DNA of 64,000 nt from Tricholomella constricta (lineage: Eukaryota > Basidiomycota > Agaricomycetes > Agaricales > Lyophyllaceae): NCBI GenBank assembly GCA_013368375.1, contig JAACJP010000001.1:1984001-2048000 (forward strand). The letters are read 5' to 3'. Below the pieces are notes generated by a model. That model had not been told where the DNA came from, did no database searches, and was given only the letters and a program-made list of their open reading frames with translations. Below, piece after piece: positions 58,001-64,000 of this stretch. Numbering within the stretch: the first letter of the stretch is position 1; every line of letters starts with the position of its first letter. The position numbers and the translations under genes are program-made.

Positions 58001-61000
58001 TATCGTTAAAGTAACCACAATCCTTCCAACCGATAGCGATGATAGCTGGCATCTATTCATGAAACGCTTCGCAGCATCGGTCCAGCACATAACAGGACAA
58101 GAGCTAGAGGTGAAGGCAGTGTCTGAGAGCGATACTATCGTAGAACAGGAGCTCGAGGAGTTGAGAACTCAAGTGGAGGAACTCAATGAGGAGGTACGAG
58201 TTTCATTTTTTTGTCTTGGACCATTGGATTGAGTTAGCCACAGAGAACGGAGCTGCGTAATGAGCTGAATGAAAAAGTTGCTGAAATCAATACTTTGAAA
58301 TCGTTACCCCTCAACCTGCCGGTTCCTCAAGCAAAGTCTGTGGGAAGAAGTGGCTCAGAGGTATGTTCATATATCTCCCCTCACCGTTGGCATCTAATAA
58401 TTCGGCCTTTAGAACTTCCATGGTCTGGTCCAAAGGCTCGTACAGAAGGAGAAACAAGTCCTCCAGCTGCAAGCTGAGCTTGATCGTTTCAAAGCCCAAA
58501 ATCCAAGTGATGGCCGTGACGCTGTATGCTCTCGCTCTCCCGCTCTTTGATTCTATCTCTTTACCTTTACTTACCCTTGTCCTTTTAGGATGTACGGGCC
58601 AAGCGAGAGCGGGATAGAGTTAAGTGGAATGCTCTCATGGAGGAGATCGCCAAGCTGAAAAACAAGGTCTGCGAACAGCCCATTTCAATCACATCTCTTC
58701 CATCAGGCTAACTACCCTATTAGAACGGGGAACTTGAGTCAAGTCTCGATATTAAAGACAAGGAGATTATCTATCTTAAGCGTTCACTGGAATCTGTCTA
58801 CACACGTTTCATCTCGCGAGAGGAAGCTCGGGAGGAAGATCGAGAGGCTGGAATGGACGCAGAACAAATGGCAGCTCGAACCATAGAAAAGCTGGTTCAG
58901 AAGGATGAACAAATTGCTTCACTTACGAAAGAGGTGCTCGACCTCAAAGCACAGCTGCTGGCTAGGCCCAAGACGGAGAAAGAGTTCAAGGCCAAATCTC
59001 CACCGCCACCACCACCCTCGAAGAAGCCAAAGAGGGCCATCCCCATTGGAGCACCTCCTGCACCTAACTCCTTGTCCAGACCACCGCCTACTCCCCCACC
59101 GCCGCCGCCGCCGCCACCCCTTGCACCACCTCCACCAGCGAATATGTCCACCTTAGCGTCTGTTCAACCTGCTCCTCCTTCGCCTCCGCCTCCGCCCCCG
59201 CCTCCTCCTCCTCCTCCTCCACCACCACCACCACCACCTCCCCCACCGCTGCCGACCTCGTCGGGAATGGGTTTTCCTCCTCCTCCTCCTCCACCACCTC
59301 CCCCACCGCCCCCACCGCCCCACTCGCCATCAAGCGGCGCACCGCCTCCTCCACCTCCACCACCGCCTCCTCCTATGTCTGGCGGGATGGGAGGGCCGCC
59401 ACCGCCGCCGCCGCCTCCGTCCGCATTCAAGATGAACAGCAGGTTAAAAGCCGTTCGTCCCGCCAAACGATTAAAGCCCTTCTTCTGGAACAAAATTACT
59501 GGGCCGAGCGTTACTTCAACCGTATGGAACGAGGTGTCGTCTAATGTTCAATTCAATATGGACGATCTAGAAGCCACGTTCATAATCGACAATACTCCTT
59601 CGACCCCTTCACAGATCCTCAGTCCCACCAGAAAGCAGAATGTCACAACGCTACTTGATATTTCGCGGGCCAATAATGTTGGTAAGTAGAGAGGAAGTCG
59701 ATCTGATAACTGCCCCTCATAATTCTTGCAGCCATAATGCTATCACGTATCAAGATGAGCTTCCCAGAGATCCGCCAGGCACTGCTAACTCTCGACGACG
59801 AGAAGCTATCCGTAGACGATCTGAAAGCAATCAGCAAACAGCTTCCGACCTCAGAAGAGGTTTGTCATCGATATATACGTCTCTATATCTGGATTTACAT
59901 GAGGTTCTTCAGATCGTCCGCATCAAGGACTTCGACGATGTCAAGAAGCTGGCCAAGGCAGATCAATATTTTAGTCAGGTAAAGATTTTCACCACGACCA
60001 GCTATCTCCCCGTTTGCCTCACCATACATTGGTAGATCATAACCATTCCTCGTCTTGTGGAGCGACTTGAATGCATGCTGTATCGTCGGAAACTTGACCT
60101 TGACATTGCCGAGATACGGCCAGAACTAAACATTCTGCGTAACGCCTCTTATGAGCTCCGGACGTCCAATAAATTCAAGCAGATATTACAGGCATGATCA
60201 TTTTCCCTTCTTCTATAACTTTCCTTATCGATAGTTAGGCTGTATTATCCGTCGGTAACGCTTTGAATGGCTCGACATTCAGAGGAGGTGCACGCGGCTT
60301 CCAACTCGACTCCTTGCTCAAAGTACGTTGTAATTGATTTCATCCAAGATTTCAAATATTGATTTTTGCATCACAGCTCAAGGAGACGAAGACTGCGAAA
60401 GGGGGCACGGAGTGTCCTACTCTTCTTCACTATCTCGCTCGGGTTCTCATGCGTGCGGATCCCTCCCTAGTTACATTCATCGAGGACCTTCCCAATCTAG
60501 AGCCAGCGGCCCGAGGTATGCGTCTTACCTCAACGCACTGTCTACAACCTCACCCATATACTATAGTATCTGTACAAACGATTGTTCAATCGGTGAACGC
60601 GTTGACTGTGGGTTTAGCACAGGTCGAAGCCGAAATCAAGGAATTGCGCCAGCTCGATTCTCCTACCGACGATCAATTCATTCAGATCATGCAGGTCAAC
60701 GACCCTCCATTGTCTTGGTATAATAAAGATGTCTTACTCACCAAATTTACAGGCTTTCGCCACTCAAGTGAGCTCTAGCGTGGATGCGTTGAAAAATATG
60801 AGCAACAGCTTGGATCGCGAACTGCGATCATTACTGACGTACTTCGGCGAGGATCCAAGTTCTCAGGAAGCACCTAAACCTGAAGATTTCTTTGGCTTAA
60901 TCGCATCCTTTTCTTCATCCCTGCAGGTAGATCAGCTTCATTTGACCTGAACTACGATTCAATTGGCTGACCCCCGGTATTCCCATCAGAAATGTGCCCT

Positions 61001-61379
61001 TGAAGTTCATGACGCAGAACAGAAACGCGCCCCGCCGCCTCCAGCACTCAAAGCTCCGGAAGTCACAATTGTAGAACCTGAACCGGTTCAAGAGGATGTA
61101 AGTGGTTCATCAATCCCCATCTCTGTCCTCGCTCTCACACTCCCCCGCCAGACAATCAAGGCGATACATATCCCTTCGCCGCAGGCTCTGGGCCCGCCAC
61201 CCGCGTCCTCACAAGGATACGCGACTGGGAGACGGTCCATTGGGCGTGGGGACCTGGACCAGGCCATTCGCAGCATGCGGGAGGGCAAGCGGAGAGCGCG
61301 GCCCACACGGCCGCTGAGCAAAATTTTCTTGGATGGAGCGAGTAGTGGACGACCACAGAGTCGGTTTTATGATAGCTAG
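55047..61379 (+). CDS. Formin (FH2 actin nucleator) with N-terminal RA/ubiquitin-like domains
   Basis: Formins nucleate and elongate unbranched actin filaments at growing tips, septa and cables. Some 15 or more exons join in frame to about 1,700 residues. N-terminal residues of about 15-78 (DVVHVLMVDDEVKNEVLGNL) and 125-185 (DGYQYKVFISRTMIVTEVIE, SIMEELGLTKALPIPGGGNL) look like two Ras-associating/ubiquitin-like modules. FDEWYRRSKS-type linker text (CVPDEWYRRSKSRNVSN) follows. The GBD/FH3 region has ARWYVDALRGKFPDNKLVKH, and a coiled coil comes before FH1. FH1 is a long polyproline tract near 58997-59424. FH2 starts RPAKRLKPFFWNKITG and contains IKDFDDVKKLAKADQYFSQI, RLVERLECMLYRRKLDLDIA and QAVLSVGNALNGSTFRGGAR, the last holding the GNxxN dimer motif. 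The C-terminus is basic, possibly DAD-like (RSMREGKRRARPTRPLSK). The continuity of RA module and formin rests on one splice junction (SEK-ISRL). Intact in all parts seen. Confidence 0.9.
58997..59424 (+). repeat. Polyproline FH1 coding repeat (CCN microsatellite)
   Basis: Dense runs of CCT, CCA, CCG and CCC codons encode long proline blocks separated by short Gly/Met/Ser spacers such as TSSGMGFPP and SGGMGGPP. In formins this region binds profilin-actin. The mixed codons suggest old expansion, with one purer run of CCT then CCA near 59198-59235. Such DNA is prone to length change and to sequencing error. Confidence 0.85.
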
Positions 61380-61665
61380 GTGGGCGTACACGAACTCTAT
61401 ATATATACCTAGACGGTTGCTTGGATCTACACAGCACATATTATATACCTCAGCGGCACTCGCATTTTCCTCTTTTTCGGAATATATGTACATAATTCAT
61501 GATCATGATTTCGGTCTATTTTGGAGTAGTAAAGCACATTGTATTCCTATCCACTAGTCCACTGGAACCAGCCCAAGGTCGAGAAAAGGTCATCAAGCTA
61601 GCATAAGCGTCATGATCATCATTGCTTGAAAGTCGTAGGTAGAGCAAAGAAAAACGATGCGACCT
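61380..61665. terminator. Convergent 3' ends of the formin and the Ser/Pro-rich gene
   Basis: Some 286 AT-richer bases with several TATATA runs (near 61400-61490) lie between two stop codons, consistent with 3' UTR and polyadenylation signals. No defined terminator motif is claimed. Confidence 0.4.
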
Positions 61666-63390
61666 CTAGGCGTTGGTCGAAACAGGGTATGGGTACTGCA
61701 TCGCTGCAGGCGTGTGAGGGGTCGCTGCAGCCGATGGGGGGCGACTCGTGTAGGGACTCCCTGCCTGAGCTGGAGCCGGGAAACTCACGTGGGGACTCGC
61801 TGCAACAAAGTCTTGGGACTGGGAATGCATCGACGGGCTCATCGCACTGAATGTCGCAAAGTTCGGGTGAGGAGTCGCCGCGGCTGTGCGCGATGTGGGC
61901 CGACTCATGTGGGGGCTCGCGACGCGCGACGCTGGGGCATTCGTGTGAGGGCTCGCTGTACGCGATGCTGGAGGATTCGGCTGGGGGCTCGCTGCGCCCG
62001 ATGCCATACGAGGAGCCGCTGTGCCCGATGGCGAGGCACTCATCTGACTCGCTGCTCGCGACGCTGGTCGGCTGGTGTGAGTGGGTTGGACGGACACTGG
62101 GCGGCTGGGGTGGGTGGCCATGCCGGAGGTCGAGGACATAGGGCGCGGCGCCCCCTGCGACAGACCGTGGACAGACAGATCATTGTAGTGTTCTGCCGCA
62201 GCTGCTTGTTGTGGGTATGAAACGTACCCCAGGGGGAAGGTCTCTCCATAGGGTCTGAACGCGGGCGTTGGCGATGATTGAGCTGATGTACTTGCAGGGT
62301 TGCTATTTGGGTTGCTGGGAGGGAGAGGCTGTGGGGCACGCCGTGGTTGAGCGGGCGGTACGGGGCGAGGTGTCGGCGGTGGCGGCTGTACAGGGCGAGG
62401 AGGTTCCGGAGAGGGAGCAGGGGGGTTGAATGAAAAGGATGCGCGGACGATCTGTGCAGTAGGTATGTTCTGCGAGTGGTCATTGGGGCTCTCAATCTGA
62501 AAGATGACCTCCGGCTCTGATGAATACGTGTATCTGTAATATTGTGTTGCTGGGAGCGTCGTCTGGTGTGTTGGTGGGAGGGAACTGGATGACGTGGTGT
62601 CTGAGAAGAGGTTGACATTGTGGTGGCGGCTTGGTTGTACATTCGTGACATCGCCATACCAGGAGGTGGGGCGCTGTGCACGGCGTTCACGAGCCTGACG
62701 GCGGGTTCTAGACTCCCCGGGAACGTAGTCGACTGTCACACGCTCGGCCACCCATGGAAGCTCGTTGAGATCGCTAAAGAACTTCTGAACTCGAGACACA
62801 TATGATGAAAAGGAAGCGATGGAACGGCGCGGCGAGTCCATTTTCGCGTAATCCGAGGCCGGCTGGGGCTCAACGTAGACAGGACTGCCCATGACTTGAG
62901 CGACAGGAAGCATCTCATGTTCCACTGCTGTCGCTTCGTCGTCGTGACCGATGAAGTCTATCGAATCTTGCGTATGGGAAGAAGAGGCAACAGGTGATGA
63001 TCCGTTAGCGCCGAATGCGGGGTCAGGATGCACTGAACCGGTGTGAGATGGAGGTGCTGCACTCGCATGACTGCCAGTAGTAGCAAATGGCGGAGATTGC
63101 TGTTGACCAGAACCTCGTGGGCGCATTGCTTTCTTGAAGACATCAAGAAATCGTCTGCTGCCACTGGTGTCGCTTCTGGCTGAAGGAGACGCGTGGCCGG
63201 TTCTCCCCGAGTTGAGGTAAGGAGTGGTTGGGTCAACATTGAAAGCATCACCATCTGGGACATGAAGAGCAGCCGTAGGTGGAGGTACGTATTCTTCCCC
63301 GGGAATTGCTGGAGCCTGGTACGTCGGCGAGGTTGTTTGCTGAACGTCCATGGTGGCAGACTGGCGATCTGGGCGGTTGAACTCGGTCAT
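61666..63390 (-). CDS. Serine/proline-rich protein of unknown function, 574 residues, intronless
   Basis: A single open frame runs from ATG 63390 (MTEFNRPDRQSATMDVQQTT) to TAG 61666-61668. Most of it is low complexity: Ser, Pro, Ala, Thr and Gln. One central stretch looks ordered, VQKFFSDLNELPWVAERVTV followed by DYVPGESRTRRQARERRAQR and PTSWYGDV. An earlier short helix (RRFLDVFKKAMRPRG) is basic. The C-terminal third carries imperfect repeats of the form PASRxASPHxxxPASR. There is no signal peptide or membrane segment. I recall similar FFxDLxxLPWxxxRVTxDY text in uncharacterised Agaricomycete proteins but can assign no function. It is one of two intron-free long genes in this window. Confidence 0.7.
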   Translation of the reverse strand: MTEFNRPDRQSATMDVQQTTSPTYQAPAIPGEEYVPPPTAALHVPDGDAFNVDPTTPYLNSGRTGHASPSARSDTSGSRRFLDVFKKAMRPRGSGQQQSPPFATTGSHASAAPPSHTGSVHPDPAFGANGSSPVASSSHTQDSIDFIGHDDEATAVEHEMLPVAQVMGSPVYVEPQPASDYAKMDSPRRSIASFSSYVSRVQKFFSDLNELPWVAERVTVDYVPGESRTRRQARERRAQRPTSWYGDVTNVQPSRHHNVNLFSDTTSSSSLPPTHQTTLPATQYYRYTYSSEPEVIFQIESPNDHSQNIPTAQIVRASFSFNPPAPSPEPPRPVQPPPPTPRPVPPAQPRRAPQPLPPSNPNSNPASTSAQSSPTPAFRPYGETFPLGYVSYPQQAAAAEHYNDLSVHGLSQGAPRPMSSTSGMATHPSRPVSVQPTHTSRPASRAASQMSASPSGTAAPRMASGAASPQPNPPASRTASPHTNAPASRVASPHMSRPTSRTAAATPHPNFATFSAMSPSMHSQSQDFVAASPHVSFPAPAQAGSPYTSRPPSAAATPHTPAAMQYPYPVSTNA

Positions 63391-64000
63391 TGTACATGAA
63401 TTAGCGTACTGTGATTGAGATTAAAGAGATTCAGGCTTTCAGCTTTCAGCCTCATGCACATCGTCAATAAAGGTTCCATTGTTTACCAAATTGTACGCTG
63501 CCAAACATTGAGAACAACGATCTATTTTGATCCCGACATTTAGGTTTCGACTGCTAGTCAACGGGTCGTTTATAGCTCCGACCTCTTTCGAGTATAAATA
63601 TCTTGTCACCGACCGATCCCTCCTTCAACACAACCCCCATCTTCCCTGCAACGCTCAAACGTACACCGCCATGCGCTGCACGCTGTTACATCCCTATCCT
63701 ACATTCACTACTTGCGTTTCTACAAGCATACACTCGCTCATCGCTCCCATCCCTTGGGTCGATGCACTGCCATGATCTAGCCTCACAAATCGCCATTGTC
63801 AATCATCTCGCTTTACGCTCTTCGTGGCGCTCATACTCGAAATCACCGGCAGACTGGCCGATCTCCTCCACGCTTCGTTCCAGAAATTGCCACCGGAAAA
63901 CTAGTCACAGCGTGATCCACTACACTTTATCGTATCGCCCGCAGATCTAGCTAACTCCTCGTCGCAGACGCCTCACCTCTTTTCGGCATCTTCCGAGTGA
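63391..64000. promoter_or_regulatory. Upstream DNA with TATA box, possible start of a gene running off the window
   Basis: TATAAATA at 63593-63600 on the plus strand is followed by CT-rich DNA (CTCCTTCAAC, CATCTTCCCTGC) and an ATG at 63671. That frame is only 34 codons (MRCTLLHPYPTFTTCVSTSI...). A different frame stays open to about 63950 but lacks an ATG. A first exon with introns is possible, but I cannot build a credible protein here. Confidence 0.3.

Noticed and set aside
59088..59493. Long glycine-rich and glutamate/valine-rich minus-strand ORFs
   Set aside because: They are complements of the polyproline FH1 codons of the formin and have no independent support.
61657..62220. Plus-strand ORF of 187 codons with Arg/Cys-rich repeats, and an apparent array of short repeats
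   Set aside because: It is antisense to the PASR/ASPH repeats of the minus-strand gene. The repeats are short, imperfect and codon-phased, so not CRISPR.

Overview
The window reads as nuclear DNA of a filamentous basidiomycete fungus, most likely an Agaricomycete. Nearly every gene is cut by short introns of about 48 to 65 bases with GT..AG ends. Genes lie close together on both strands, and the set is fungal: a VelB-type velvet regulator, a Gcs1-type ArfGAP, a fungal formin, an MFS sugar transporter and a GH18 chitinase. There is no sign of prokaryotic, viral or plasmid organisation. I found no transposon, no rRNA or tRNA gene and no CRISPR array. Spliced models were built by hand from frame continuity and protein-family conservation; no search was run, and the species cannot be named from this.

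Layout from left to right. 0-10 kb: prefoldin subunit 2 (cut by the window edge), complex I NDUFS8, a possible orphan ORF, an INO80F/TFPT-like chromatin subunit, complex I NDUFA13 (GRIM-19), a two-HMG-box protein and a GNAT acetyltransferase. 10-21 kb: a long intron-poor PPR protein, VelB, ArfGAP and the beta subunit of methylcrotonoyl-CoA carboxylase. 21-33 kb: the mismatch-repair/meiotic protein MLH3, an SBDS-N/Rtc3-like small protein, an AFG1-type mitochondrial ATPase, urease accessory protein UreF, eIF3f, the tiny import subunit TOM7 and an RNF220-type RING ligase. 33-46 kb: a GH3 beta-glucosidase, a SET-domain methyltransferase, a sugar transporter, a chitinase and an M28 peptidase. 46-64 kb: VAC14, a tyrosine phosphatase, MCM6, a very large formin, and a serine/proline-rich protein of unknown function. 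A TATA-like element near the right edge may start a further gene.

Most genes are housekeeping and unrelated in function. Two themes recur. At least six products work in mitochondria (NDUFS8, NDUFA13, PPR, MCC beta, AFG1, TOM7). The 33.6-44.2 kb stretch brings together beta-glucosidase, sugar uptake and chitinase, which fits carbohydrate scavenging, but co-regulation is not shown. Many neighbours are divergent pairs sharing 110-230 bp promoters, or convergent pairs separated by 40-290 bp.

I did not find a clearly new biological system. The most notable points concern gene structure: a start codon that appears to be split by an intron (NDUFA13), a 4-base microexon (Rtc3-like gene), a probable GC-AG intron inside the ArfGAP zinc finger, and an RNF220-family ligase and a TFPT/INO80F-like gene in a fungus.
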